Source of the DNA: Neoarius graeffei
Lineage: Eukaryota; Chordata; Actinopteri; Siluriformes; Ariidae
Length of the DNA: 64,000 nt
Assembly (NCBI RefSeq): GCF_027579695.1
Contig: NC_083587.1
Coordinates: 3,451,001-3,515,000, forward strand
Direction of reading: 5' to 3'
The notes beneath the pieces were generated by a model. That model made no database searches. It worked only from the letters and a program-made list of their open reading frames with translations, and was not told the DNA's origin. The position numbers and the translations under genes were made by a program. This document shows, one piece after another, positions 10,727 to 21,559 of this stretch (within the stretch, counting starts at the first letter, position 1; each line of letters starts with the position of its first letter).

Positions 10727-12639
10727 ATGGATAAATGGCTGAAAAGAGTAAACCCCCCCTCCACAGAGATGCCATCGGCTCCTAGGCCTACTATCGGGGA
10801 TGCCCCTGTCGGTGACAGCAACCCAGATTTCTCTACCATGGATCAGGGTGCTAGCAGCAGTAGAGATACTGTTGCTCATCAAGCTACTAGCATGGCTTGT
10901 GCCGCTGACAGTAACTGTGAGTATGATGACCCCCCTGACATGAGCAAGCATATGGATGCAGAAAGGACGACAGAAAAAAGACGCAAATATGATGAGAACT
11001 ACATTTTGTTGGGGTTCACTTGTATCGGTACTGGCTCATCTACTCAGCCACAGTGCATTGTATGCGCAAAAGTGTTATCTCACAACTCAATGAAACAGTC
11101 ACTCTTGCGCAGACATCTGGAGATGAATCACCCTCACTTGAAAAATAAACCATGGGAGTTTTTTGAAAGGGAATTACATGGGCTTTCTACCAGTAAGAGC
11201 AGCATAAGAAAACCAGACACAATAAACAAGAAAGGGTTAGAGGCATCTTATATGGTGAGCTACCGACCGGACTGGCAAGCCCCACAATATTGTGGAGGAG
11301 TTTTTTCTACCTTCTGCCACAGACGCGGTTGGGGTAATGTTGGGGGAAAAGGCAAAAAGTGTCACACAGTCCATGCCTTCATCAAACAACACCGTTTCTT
11401 GGCGTATCAGTACCATGGCTAGGGACGTTTTAAAACAGTTACTGCTTCGCATACGAGCCAGTGAATTTTATTCACTACAGATGGATGAGTCAACGGACGT
11501 GGCCGGCCTGGCACAGCTCCTGGTATATGTCCGTTATATCCATGAAGGGTCAGTTAAGGAGGACATGCTGTTCTGTAAACCACTCAAAACAAGAACAACA
11601 GGGGAAGACATCTTCCGTATGCTGGACACCTTTGTGACATCGAATGGACTTTTTTGGACTAAATGTGTGGGCATCTGCACAGATGGCACAAGGGCCATGA
11701 CAGGGAGGCACAGTGGAGTGGTCACGCACGTCCAAGCGGTTGCTCCCGATGCCACTTGGGTGCACTGCAGCATCCACAGAGAGGCTCTGGCTGCCAAGGG
11801 CATGCCTGTAAATTTGATGAACATTTTGGACACAACTGTAAAAATTGTGAACTTTGTTAAAGCCAGGCCTCTGAACTCTCGCATATTTACTGCACTCTGC
11901 AATGAAATGGGCAGCGACCATACATCTCTTCTACTGCACACGGAAGTGCGCTGGTTATCAAGGGGCAAAGTATTGACATGTGTCTTTGAATTAAGAGATG
12001 AACTTAAAATGTTTTTTGTTGACCAGACATTTCACCTGTCTGGCAATTTGCATGATGGAGAGTTTCTTTCATGACTAGCTTATCTCGGTGACATTTTTTC
12101 TCGGCTGAATGAACTTAATCTTGGATTACAGGGGCTCTCCGCAACCATCTTTAATGTGCGAGATAAAATCGAGGCAATGATCCACAGGCAATGAAAATTG
12201 AAGCTCTGGATAGACTGCGTGGGCAAAAACAAGACAGAGGCCTTTCCATTCTTACATGATTTTCTGTGTGAAAATCACCTCAGTCTGACAGATGGCATCA
12301 AGCACGACATCACAACACATCTCAGCAAGCTGGCTGCTGAGCTGCGCAGGTACTTCCCCGACAGTGACGAGTCGGACAGTTGGATTTGACATCCCTTTTC
12401 TACTGTTCCTGCCACCCTGCTGGTATGTGAACAAGAGAACCTCATTGACTTAGCATCAACAGGATCCATGAAAATTGATTTCAACCACAAGCCTCTTACA
12501 GATTTCTGGATAGGATTGCACACAGAGTACCCTGAACTGGCAACACGCGCTGTCAAAAAATTAATACCCTTCGCAACTACGTATTTATGTGAGAGGGGGT
12601 TCTCATTTCTGACGAGCCTGAAAACTAAATACCGGTAGA
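10727..12639 (+). pseudogene. hAT-family transposase pseudogene with BED zinc finger (ZBED-like)
   Basis: The first ORF (10727 to about 11265) has a low-complexity N-terminus, a BED-type zinc finger (PQCIVCAKVLSH ... LLRRHLEMNHPHL, about residues 103-140) and a linker. A frameshift near 11265-11290 moves the frame to 11292-12074, which carries the hAT catalytic core: LQMDESTDVAG, CTDGTRAMTGRHSGV and EVRWLSRGKVL. Stops at 12072, 12192 and 12387 follow. The C-terminal dimerisation segment (IPFATTYLCERGFSFLTSLK, about 12565-12625) is cut off at 12639 where duplicon A begins. The order and motifs match the hAT proteins related to ZBED5 and SCAND3. In a live element it would cut and paste the transposon. 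Here it is dead. Confidence 0.85.
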
Positions 12640-12852
12640 CACGTGCATACCTGTAGTATGTAGTAGCAATGACTTCATAAATTTCTTTAATGACAAAATT
12701 GAGAATACCCAACAAAAGACTCAAACTACTAATTTAAGGTCAGACAATGTAAGTGACCCTGTATTTAACTGATAGAACTGTGTCAGATCAGCAATTAGAA
12801 TGTTTTACTCCCTTTAGAGAAATTGAATTAATTTCATTAATCTCCGCATCAT
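12637..12852 (+). mobile_element. L2-1 LINE, copy A, upstream piece
   Basis: The sequence matches 48362-48570 of copy B (linker between endonuclease and reverse transcriptase, with CIPVVCSSNDFINFFNDKIE). It starts abruptly in the hAT pseudogene and continues at 14529 after the inserted retroposon. A 23-bp segment (ttcattaatctccgcatca plus a few bases) is tandemly repeated at its end (12832-12873). Confidence 0.85.
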
Positions 12853-13020
12853 ACTTTCATTAATCTCCGCATCATTTTTTTTCTCCATGCTTCCACGGAA
12901 GGCAGTCGCATTCTGCTCTCCCTCTCCCTCCTTTTTTTCCCTGCTTGTGCTCTGTGTCTTGTCTCTTCTGCTGTACTTTTTGAAGAGACTCTTCCTGCAT
13001 TACTTTCTAAACTAAAAAGC

Positions 13021-13842
13021 ATGGAATTGATAAACTGGTCTCCTAACGAAATTGACACAGTTTTCTCGACGAGAAGTTTGGGTTCGGGGGAACCCGTTTG
13101 TCCTGCCGGAACGTTTGCGGCTGGTTACACGATGGACACGTGGGAGCGGTGGTGGGTCGTGTGCCTGGTGATTCTTTCTGTGGAGGACATTGAAGATATC
13201 TACCTATTCGGAACCATGATTACAGGACTTTTGCTGATTGGATTAGGCATTGCCCTGGTATATCGAAGAAATCAGACAACGGTGACAGCTATTCAAAGCC
13301 CCACAAAGCTGCCCGATATGACTGGAGTGGTGGGCAAAGCTGTTGGCACTTGGACTGTGGACATTCAAAACTCATCTCATCTCTCATCTCATTATCTGTA
13401 GCCGCTTTATCCTGTTCTACAGGGTCACAGGCAAGCTGGAGCCTATCTGAGCTGACTATGGGCGAAAGGCAGGGTACACCCTGGACAAGTCGCCAGGTCA
13501 TCACAGGGCTGACACATAGACACAGACAACCATTCACACTCACATTCACACCTACGGTCAATTTAGAGCCACCAGTTAACCTAACCTGCATGTCTTTTGG
13601 ACTGTGGGGGAAACCGGAGCACCCGGAGGAAACCCACGCAGACACGGGGAGAACATGCAAACTCCACACAGAAAGGCCCTCGCCAGCCATGGGGCTTGAA
13701 CCCAGACCTTCTTGCTGTGAGGCGACAGTGCTAGCCACTACACCACCGTGCCGCCCACATTCAAAACTTTAACCACAAAATGGTTGTTATCTCGGAGCAG
13801 CTTTCAGCTTTGCAAGGAATACTTTTTCGGAGATCAATTTGA
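13021..13842 (+). pseudogene. putative single-pass or two-pass membrane protein, ORF split by a SINE
   Basis: The frame opens with MELINWSPNEIDTVFSTRSL. A long hydrophobic stretch at about residues 42-82 is broken by acidic residues (WWVVCLVILS ... EDIEDI ... MITGLLLIGLGIALV) and ends in a basic stop-transfer YRRN. A polar tail follows. The SINE enters after residue about 117 (TVDIQN) at 13372. Beyond its 12-bp target duplication the original frame resumes at 13757 and runs about 25 codons to the TGA at 13840-13842. No known domain is recognised. The role is unknown. The open frame on both sides of the SINE suggests it was coding when the SINE landed. Confidence 0.5.
13373..13756 (-). repeat. 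tRNA-derived SINE (family S) inside the membrane-protein retroposon
   Basis: A complete copy with target duplication acattcaaaact at 13361-13372 and 13757-13768. It is younger than the retroposon that hosts it, which in turn is younger than duplicon A's L2. Confidence 0.9.
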
Positions 13843-14198
13843 ATAGAATGGACGGAATGGACAGATATGGACGAGCGGTGAGGACGTGCAAAGACTGCGT
13901 CTGGAAAGACCAAACAATTCATATCTTATTGACATTCAGCAACCTGAGACAGAACCAGCCTTGTTTTAGGCCATTGCTGAGAAAAGATTTCCCCCTGAAG
14001 GTCAATGCTGGGAGACACTCTCATTCCTCGCATTCCTCTCTAACTCTCCGCGGTCGTCATTTTTACCCCCAGTGTGACAAGCGGGTGCGTGACCAGCGCC
14101 TTCATGGCTGCAGGAGCGGACGGCTGCTTGCTTGTGCTGGATTACCTCCTCCCCTCCCCCCCTTACCCCTGATTCCCCCCCTCAAGTCCCGTGTTTAA
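13839..14198 (+). other. 119-codon open frame downstream in the retroposon
   Basis: This frame overlaps the stop of the membrane ORF and encodes a basic, Cys/His- and Pro-rich sequence (starting NRMDGMDRYGRAVRTCKDCV, ending in proline-rich repeats). It begins with TTG rather than ATG. It could be a second product or the remainder of a longer frame, or simply untranslated RNA. No family is recognised. Confidence 0.3.
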
Positions 14199-14452
14199 AG
14201 TGTACCTGTGTTGTAGTTGTGCTTATGCAAAGGTTTTTTTTAAATGTTCCCACACTGTACTCCTGACAGGAGCATAGTGGGGGGGGGGGGGGGGGTGTTC
14301 TTTTTTTTGCCTTATCTCTCATGTTGTGTTTCCTTTTTATCTTTATCCCTGTCTTCCTGTCCTGTCTACCCTATGTCAATTGTATGTTGTATATGCACAG
14401 ACAGGTTAACGGCTAATTTCGCTGGTACATGTGACTAGAGACAATAAAGAGC

Positions 14453-14454
<2 letters not shown>

Positions 14455-14527
<73 letters not shown>
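14455..14527 (+). repeat. (ATCT)n microsatellite tail
   Basis: About 18 uninterrupted tetranucleotide units lie directly after an AATAAA signal and form the 3' end of the retroposon. Confidence 0.95.
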
Positions 14528-14528
<1 letters not shown>

Positions 14529-16912
14529 AAAGCCTCAACTTGTGTACTAGATCCCTTACCTACACGTCTATTCAAACAGATAATACCCGAAGTAATTGAA
14601 CCACTTCTAAAAATAATAAATTCTTCTCTTAGGATTGGCTATGTACCCAAATCCTTTAAAATAGCAGTTATTGATTAAAAAACTTGACCTTGATCCCTGT
14701 CAGCTGTCCAATATCAAACCTCCCCTTTATCTCCAAGATCCTTGAAAAAGCTGTGGCACAGCAGTTATGCTCATATTTACATAGGAATAACATCCATGAA
14801 ATGTATCAGTCAGGATTTAGACCTCATCATAGCACAGAGACAGCTCTGGTTAAAGTAGTAAATGACCTACTGTTTGGTGTCTGATCAGGGCTGTGTCTCG
14901 CTGCTTGTGTTGCTTGACCTTAGTGCAGTATTTGATACCACTGATCATTCCATTCTTCTGGATAGACTAGAAAATGTTGTGGGAGTGAAGGGAATGGCCC
15001 TCTCCAGGCTCAGCTCTAATTTAACTGATCGCTATCAGTATGTTGATGTAAATGGTGCTTTTTCTAGACATACTGAGGTAAAGTTTGGTGTTCCACAAGG
15101 TTCTGTCTTGGGTCCACTGCTTTTTTCTTTATATATGTTCCCTCTGGGTGATATTATTCATAAACACTGTATTATTTTCCACTGTTATGCTGATGACACA
15201 CAATTGTGTGGTTCTGCAAAACCTGATGAGAGACACCAGCTTCATAGAATTGAGTAATGTGTGAAGGACATTAGACACTGGATGCTTATTAACTTCCTTC
15301 TGCTTAACTCTGACAAGACCGAAGCACTTGGACCACATGCAGCTAGAAGTAAGCTTTCTGAATACACAGTAACTCTGGATGGCCTTTCTGTTTCTTCACG
15401 TGCAGCAGTAAAAGACCTCGGAGTGGTTATTGACCCCAGTCTTTCATTTGAAAATCACATTGATAACATTACCTGGATAGCTTTCTTTCATCTCAGAAAT
15501 ATTGCTAAGATAAGAAATTTAATGTCACTCCATGACACAGAAAAAACTAGTTCATGCTTTTGTTACCTCCAGGTTGGATTATTGTAACGCCTTACTGTCT
15601 GGATGTTCCAATAAGTGCATGAACAAGCTCCAGTTAGTTCAAAATGCAGCAGCAAGAGTCCTTACTAGAACTAGAAAATATGACCACATCACCCCTGTCT
15701 TATCCACCCTGCATTGGCTCCCAATCAAATTTCATATCGATTATAAAATACTACTATTGACCTTTAAAGCACTGAATAGTTTCGCGCCACAGTACCTGAG
15801 TGAACTTCTGCTCCTCTATGACCCGCCGCGCCTACTTAGATCAAAGGGTGCAGGCTATCTGCTGGTTCCTCGTATAGTGAAGGTTGCATCAGGGGGCAGA
15901 GCCTTTTCTTACAAAGCCCCACCATTATGGAACAGCCTTCCAAGTAGTGTTCGGGAATCAGACACAGTCTCAGCATTTAAGTCTCGGCTGAAAACATATC
16001 TGTTTAGTCAAGCCTTTTGTTAATTGTGTTTATGAGGTAAAGGTGTAGATCTGGAGGGTCCTCAGACATAGAGTCTTCAGTAAACTGGGATGTATGGATG
16101 CTGTCAGTCCCCCACTCACTTGCTCACTCGAGTCTGTTGACGATGTAGTGGCTGGCTGTTTGATGTCCCAGGGCTCCCTCATGCCTGTGTTACCTTCTGG
16201 CTCTCCCCTTTTAGTTATGCTGTCATACTTAGTTTTTGCCAGAGTCCCTGCTTGTACTCGGTGCAATATGGATACTGTTCCTACTTATTCAGGTGATATT
16301 GGGCATACCTAACAACCTGCGTTTTCTCTCGCTTCCCCCCCGATCTTTCCGTCTGAGTTACATGTCGGTCCTGGGATCAAGATGCTGAACTCTTCTGCTC
16401 CTTGGACCTGCCTGATCCATCCTGGTGCCCTGTGTCTGGTTGGAGTCTCATCGCATCGTTCCTGTGGAGGACGGCCCCATGTGGACAGTTGAAAGTCACA
16501 CTTGGAGGATGCTCTGAACACTTACAGTAATGCTTTTATGGCTGAGGACTACAGTTGACTTGCTAACTTTAGGACTGCAGTTGTCATGAACAGTTTTGCA
16601 CTCAAGTTTCCATCAATGAAGAGTTTATAACATCAACGAAACTGACTTCATGTTAAAACTGTTAATGTTATAGTCATGTTGTCTATTGTTGCCCAAATAA
16701 GGATGGGTTCCTTTTTGAGTCTGGTTCCTCTCGAGGTTTCTTCCTCATGTCATCTGAGGGAGTTTTTCCTTGCCACTGTCGCCACAGGCGTGCTCATTGG
16801 GGATAGATTCGGGATGAAATTAGCTCATGTTTTAAGTTGTTAAATTCTATGAAGCTGCTTTGCGACAATGTTTATTGTTAAAAGTGCTATACAAATAAAC
16901 TTGACTTGACCT
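14529..16912 (+). mobile_element. L2-1 LINE, copy A, reverse transcriptase and 3' UTR
   Basis: Reverse transcriptase fragments lie in order: [16 protein letters not shown] (14700s), LLVLLDLSAVFDTTDHSILL (motif A, about 14896-14955), VPQGSVLGPLLFSLYM (motif B, about 15090-15140) and CYADDTQL (motif C, about 15184-15207). The C-terminal region follows ([32 protein letters not shown]), ending FSQAFC at 16020. Frameshifts near 14880 and 15545 and a stop at 15257 break it. The 3' UTR ends in tttattg...ataaacttgacttgac, the short TTGAC repeat end typical of L2. The endonuclease part is missing in this copy apart from the piece at 12637. Confidence 0.9.
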
Positions 16913-17010
16913 GAGTCCCTGCATTTGACTGTGCAAAACTCCCAACACCATTCTGTTAACATATATAAGTGCAAATATCAAGAAATAAAAGCTGAAATTC
17001 TGACCTATCA

Positions 17011-17441
17011 CATATAGAAGGCAAGCCAAGAAGCCTTTATTTGTCACATGTAATTCTTAAGCACACAGTGGAATTTAAACTCTGCATTTAATGCATCTGG
17101 AGCAGTGAACACACACCCGCACACACAAGTGAGCGACGAGCACACACACATAACCAGAGCAGTGGGCAGCCATGCTACCGCACCCAGGGAGCAGTTGTGG
17201 GTTAGGTGCCCTTGCTCAAGGACACTTCAGCCTAACCTCAGGCCATGGCTACCCCATAATAACCTAACCGCATGTCTTTGAACTGTGGGGGAAACCAGAG
17301 CACCCAGAGGAAACCTGCACAGGCACGGGGAGAACATGCAAACTCCACACTGAAAGGCCCCCCTCGGCCAATGGGTTCAAACCCAGAACCTTCTTGCTGC
17401 GACGTGATAGTGCTAACCACTACACCACCGTGGCACCCACT
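17011..17441 (-). repeat. composite tRNA-derived SINE with an alternative tail, copy A
   Basis: The right part (17259-17441) carries the same tRNA-like head and first core as family S on the minus strand. The left part (17011-17258) is different: 'gaagcctttatttgtcac', 'gcagtgggcagccatgcta' and 'ttgctcaaggacacttcagc', a distinct tail seen in many fish genomes. The matching copy in duplicon B is 51061-51478. This suggests one head combined with two tails, or a fusion of two SINEs. Confidence 0.7.
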
Positions 17442-17444
17442 TTT

Positions 17445-18115
17445 GACATCAAACGCAAATGTCTTCAGTGTATGGCAAAAAAACAAACAAACAGTATTGT
17501 CCTTACTATTCCAGTACTTTCGGGCTTGCAGCTGGAAATACTGTCAGACCTGTTTCTATCAAAAAATGAATCACTACATTCTGAGCAGCTTTCAGAGTGG
17601 TGTGGAGGTGATATGTGGAGAAAACATATCAAATGTTGAAACTGAGAAATTTTATTGTTGTTTGAAAAAGATATGCTAATTTTGAATTTGATGCCAGGAA
17701 CACATTTCAAAAAGTTGGGACAGGGGCATGTTTACCACTGTGCTGCATCGCTTCTTGTTTTAATAAAACTCTGTAAATGTTTGGGAACTGAGGAGACCAA
17801 GTGCTGTAGTTTTGAAAGAGAAATGTTGTCCCATTCTTGCCTGATTATAGGATTTCAGTTGCTCAAGCGTTTGGAGTCTCCTTTATCATATTTTGCTTTT
17901 CATAATGCACCAACTGTTTCCAATCATAACATTTTCCAAGTGACCTGATGGAGAAAATTCTGGTAACATTTTCAAAGTGAGCTGATGGACAAAATTCTTC
18001 ACGTTCTAAAAGAAAATACATATCCTATGGTTCAATATAGCTCATCTTAGAGCCTGCACAGCTCAGTAGATAGGACCAAGGTTCAACATTCTTTGAGTTA
18101 CATTTAGCATTTTCT
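17445..18115. repeat. old DNA-transposon-like repeat, copy A
   Basis: The sequence matches 51478-52150 of duplicon B. Segments such as 'aaaaagttgggacaggggca' and 'tgttgtcccattcttgcctg' resemble a widespread fish DNA transposon family I cannot name with confidence. No intact coding frame. Confidence 0.45.
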
Positions 18116-18127
18116 GAAGCTAAAGCG

Positions 18128-18501
18128 GGGTGGCACAGTGGTGTAGTGGTTAGCGCTGTCGCCTCACAGCAAGAAGGTCCTGGGTTCGAGCCCCGGGGCC
18201 GGCGAGGGCCTTTCTGTGTGGAGTTTGCATGTTCTCCCCGTGTCCACGTGGGTTTCCTCCGGGTGCTCCGGTTTCCCCCACAGTCCAAAGACATGCAGGT
18301 TAGGTTAACTGGTAACTCTAAATTGACCGTAGGTGTGAATGTGAGTGTGAATGGTTGTCTGTGTCTATGTGTCAGCCCTGTGATGACCTGGCGACTTGTC
18401 CAGGGTGTACCCCGCCTTTCGCCCGTAGTCAGCTGGGATAGGCTCCAGCTTGCCTGCGACCCTGTAGAAGGATAAAGCGGCTAGAGATAATGAGATGAGA
18501 T
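18128..18501 (+). repeat. tRNA-derived SINE (family S) present only in duplicon A
   Basis: A complete copy with target duplication gaagctaaagcg at 18116-18127 and 18502-18513. The equivalent site in duplicon B (near 52150-52165) reads 'gaagctgaagcg' once with no SINE, so insertion followed the duplication. Confidence 0.92.
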
Positions 18502-18734
18502 GAAGCTAAAGCGTCCTTCAAAAAGGCCACCAAAATCTGTTTTCTGAAAGCTATCTCTGACAAAGCTCAGCTCACAGTCTGACCATGGGCTGTGACCAGA
18601 AATCAAATCAGGTTGCAAGATCTTGAAAGCATTTAGCTGCAAATTTGCACTTACTAAGTAAAACTGCCTTGGGATGAGCAGAGAAAATGCAATCATGACA
18701 AAATATTTAATGATTTCATTAGCAGATGACCATT

Positions 18735-19245
18735 TGCAGATGGATCTTTGACTTTCTGACAGGCAGACCCTAGGTGGTGATAATCGGTAGCCACACTTCC
18801 TCCTCGCTTATCCTGAACACAGGTGCGCCACTGGGCTGTGTGCTCAGTCCCCTCATGTACTCCTTGTTCGCCCACGACTGCACTGCTAAATACAGCGCCA
18901 ACATCGTCATCAAGATTGCTGACGACACAACCATCTCGGGCCTCCTTACGGACAACGATGAGACGGCATGCAGAGAGGAAGTGAAGGCGTTAGCCAGCTG
19001 GTGCCAGAACAACAACCTCTCTCTCAACATCAGGAAAACTAAGGAGATGATAGTGGACTACAGGAGACAGCAAGGGAGGACACACTAGACCATCTACATC
19101 AATGAGGATGAGGTCGAAAGGGTCAGCAGCTTCAAGTTCCACACGTGGTGAGGAAAGCTCACCAGCGGCTGTGCTTCCTGAGGAGGCTGAAGCAGTTTGG
19201 CATGAAGGCAAACATCATTTCAAACTACTACAGGTCCACAATCGA
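18735..19245 (+). pseudogene. Rex1/Babar-like LINE reverse transcriptase fragment, copy A
   Basis: The ORF at 18774-19088 reads in order: GSHTSSSLILNTGAP, then LGCVLSPLMYSLFAHDC (motif B region), IADDTTISGLL (motif C, with Ile before ADD) and LASWCQNNNLSLNIRKTKEM. After the stop at 19086-19088 the frame goes on with NEDEVERVSSFKF, then (19145 on) KAHQRLCFLRRLKQFG. Upstream, DHLQMDL*FLTGRP-type sequence is visible from about 18725. It lacks the endonuclease and thumb. The motif order fits Rex1/Babar, but the family call is by recall. Copies: 52385-52905, 57960-58290, and minus strand 41110-41480. Confidence 0.75.
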
Positions 19246-19420
19246 CATATCACAAGACTCTGTTTATATCACAACATATCACAAGACTCTGTTTATATCA
19301 CAAGACTCCATTTACATATCACCAACATATCTCAAGACTCTGTTTACATATCACCAAAGCATTTACATATTTACTGTTTCAACATTTACCAACACATATC
19401 AAAACTCTGTTTACATGGTC
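19245..19420 (+). repeat. minisatellite-like array, copy A
   Basis: The word catatcacaagactctgttt and variants recur about six times at irregular 20-40-bp spacing, replacing the expected Rex1 coding sequence. Duplicon B has the same array at 52895-53065 with slightly different unit changes. Confidence 0.75.
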
Positions 19421-19880
19421 AGTACTTCATTGGTCTTCAACAAAGTGCAATTACTGGTAGCCGCACGTGTCAATTTTTCCGATGTGCAATACAGGTGCTT
19501 GTGCTACACCCCCTCCCCACACTACCCCCCTGAGACAATGCATGCATACATCTCAGTTATTTCTATTTTCACTTGAATTTAACTTCCGTTGTTTTTTTTA
19601 TCTTTAGGACTTTGAATCTTTTTTTTAACTGATATTCTGTTAAACTCCTGTCGGGCTCAAGTGCTGAGAGACTTGTTTCTGGTTCTTATCTGGTCCACTG
19701 CATTTCATTGCATGTTGGCCATGTGTTAACATAAAATGAGCAATGAAATTAAACTGAACTGAACTAAAAAGCTGACTGTTCTCATAACACTAGGCCAAAA
19801 GTGGGCTGGGATGGCCCAATCCATGTCTAGCCACTGAGTTTGTGGCAACATGATCAGAAACTCTGCCCTTAGGAGGCGGT
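19421..19880. other. unassigned part of duplicon A
   Basis: The sequence matches 53066-53530 in B. No coding capacity recognised. It includes 'gtccactgcatttcattgca'-type text, probably old LINE 3' UTR. Confidence 0.4.
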
Positions 19881-19882
19881 GT

Positions 19883-19954
19883 GCTGTGATAGTATGGTGG
19901 TTAATACTCTGCATTATGACTGCAGCAACCCTGGTTTGAAGCTGGGTCACAGCA
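19883..19954 (+). pseudogene. tRNA-His-like pseudogene, copy A
   Basis: The 72-nt cloverleaf-length sequence begins gctgtgatagtatggtggtt and ends gggtcacagca, following the vertebrate tRNA-His plan. The anticodon position reads ATG in place of GTG, and box B reads ggtttgaagc in place of ggttcgaatc. No T-run terminator follows. The second copy is at 53532-53603. Confidence 0.6.
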
Positions 19955-20035
19955 TTGTGTTTTCCATCTCACTATTGAACAGTGACTAAAAAGAAATTCG
20001 TACGGAGTTTGGATCTCACTTATCATGGCTCTGCT

Positions 20036-20108
20036 TGGGTCAGTGGTGCAATGGATAACAGGGCTGACTACAAATTAGAAGATTCTCTGTTTGATGCTTG
20101 GCTGAACA
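20036..20108 (+). pseudogene. tRNA-Arg-like relic, copy A
   Basis: The segment gtggtgcaatggataacagg, followed by 'ctgacta' and 'ttagaagatt', follows the layout of a vertebrate tRNA-Arg D arm and anticodon arm, but the anticodon and T arm are lost. The matching sequence in B starts near 53680. Confidence 0.35.
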
Positions 20109-21000
20109 CAAAATGCTTCAACCAGAAGCTGATTTTCTGGTAGGGGAACACAGATAACTCAGAGTCTGGATAGCCATAATCAGAGAAGCAATTGAATTCT
20201 GTTCTGGCATCTCCGTAACCCTGGTCAGAATCTGGGTTATATCATTGAATTTTCAGTTTCACTGAGTCACTCTTCGTCTCTGAGTTTGTCCATGGATTGC
20301 AACTGTTAGCATGGCTTGTGAGGGATAGCAAAATGAGAAAGGATCACCACTGCTTGAAACCTTACGTCGGCTTGGGGCACGATGGTTGGTGCATGTGACC
20401 TCGGATCAGATGCTTCCAGTGGCAGCTGGTAGTCTTTCAAACAGGGGAGGCTGGTCGGTTATGATATTTCCAGATTTTAAAAGAAAAAACATAAATTTTG
20501 CCCATACTCTTGCCTCTGATCTGGCTGATTGTTGGCAGCTTCACAAACTGTGAAATAACAGGTTCATTTGGCCCATTAGCCTACTGTCCAATATACATGA
20601 TGGTGGTGTTGGGGGGGAGGGGTATATTTTAACATTTTATATTTTAAAATTGTGGCATGTTGTTTAAAAATTGATCATTATTGAAAGTAGCTCTTTGTTA
20701 GGAACCTCAGCAGTAGAGCTGGGTGCCACACATTTCACTCAATGACACTTTCCCTATGTTTTACTTATTTTGACTGAGAAATGTTTTATTGACAATTTTG
20801 ATAACCCTTCACTTTTAATCCAGGTCTGTAGTGTGAAATGTTCTCGGCTGTGTTTTTGTTTAAAAATGTTTTCCAAATTGTAGCTGTGTTTAATTCATAT
20901 CCAGAGAAATATATATTCCAATATAATATACTCAGCATAAACATTTTAAATAGATTCTATATTTTTGGTCCATCCATGACATATTACTAAAGTAGCCTAT

Positions 21001-21204
21001 TTACTGTTGTTGATGTGGGTCACTTGCTGTTAGCCAATTCACTTTCTCGTACCAGGAGAGCTGAAAGGAACGAGTATTATTCCCTACCTTTTTCACCAAG
21101 TCAATTTGAGGCGTTGGTCTACCCTGCTCTTTAATTTTAATTTTTTCCTCGAAAGGAAGACTGGCAAATGGCTTCACCAAAATTAAATCAGCAATGCTTG
21201 GCAT
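21001..21204 (-). pseudogene. N-terminal part of a hAT/ZMYM1-like transposase
   Basis: The 67-codon frame includes EKIKIKEQGRPTPQIDLV and then RSFQLSWYEKVNWLTASD. GRPTP followed by FxxSWYxxxxWLT is the start of the TTF-type zinc-finger region in ZMYM1-like hAT proteins. The Cys residues that would follow, and all of the catalytic domain, are absent. It lies inside the 20417-22019 element in the same orientation. Confidence 0.6.
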
Positions 21205-21559
21205 CTGTGCGCAGCTTTCTTGCTAGCTGACTAGCCCCCTCAAGTTCAAGTTCAGTCACTCAAATAAATGAAATTTCTGGAACTAAGATAGAAAACTTGA
21301 CAACACTCTATTTACACTTTATTTACAATGAAAATATATACAAACTAAAAAAGCTGGTAGAAACCGTATGTAATGAATGAAATCGAAATGTAAGCTGATC
21401 TCTTTCAATACACCACAGCACTTGCGAATGCGCATGGGACTGAACTGAAATTCACCGCTGCCTGTCTATATTTGAAACGAGCTGTCAATCAAAGAAAATA
21501 TCCGTCGGCTTTCACCTATCACCAGTCTGCTCACGGAAACTGCCATGTCCCTCCCATGT

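Larger units (their letters stand above)
12874..14528 (+). mobile_element. retroposon encoding a small membrane protein, inserted in L2 copy A
   Basis: About 1.65 kb is present in copy A but absent from the matching site of copy B (48570/48571) and copy C. The insert starts with a T-rich stretch, has an ORF at 13021, a 17-base G run (14279-14295), an AATAAA signal (14443-14448) and ends in a long (ATCT)n tract that joins the L2 sequence directly. A 3' microsatellite tail behind a polyadenylation signal suggests target-primed reverse transcription. No reverse transcriptase is encoded, so it would depend on a LINE. The element is itself split by a SINE (13373-13756). I do not recognise the family. 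Confidence 0.65.

Noticed and set aside
10685-10951. Minus-strand frame of 88 codons
   Set aside because: Antisense to the N-terminus of the hAT transposase pseudogene.
13289-13738. 149-codon minus-strand frame
   Set aside because: Again a translation of the SINE at 13373-13756.
19245-19420. Short regularly recurring words considered as CRISPR
   Set aside because: Spacing is irregular, units are imperfect and the context is a vertebrate LINE fragment.
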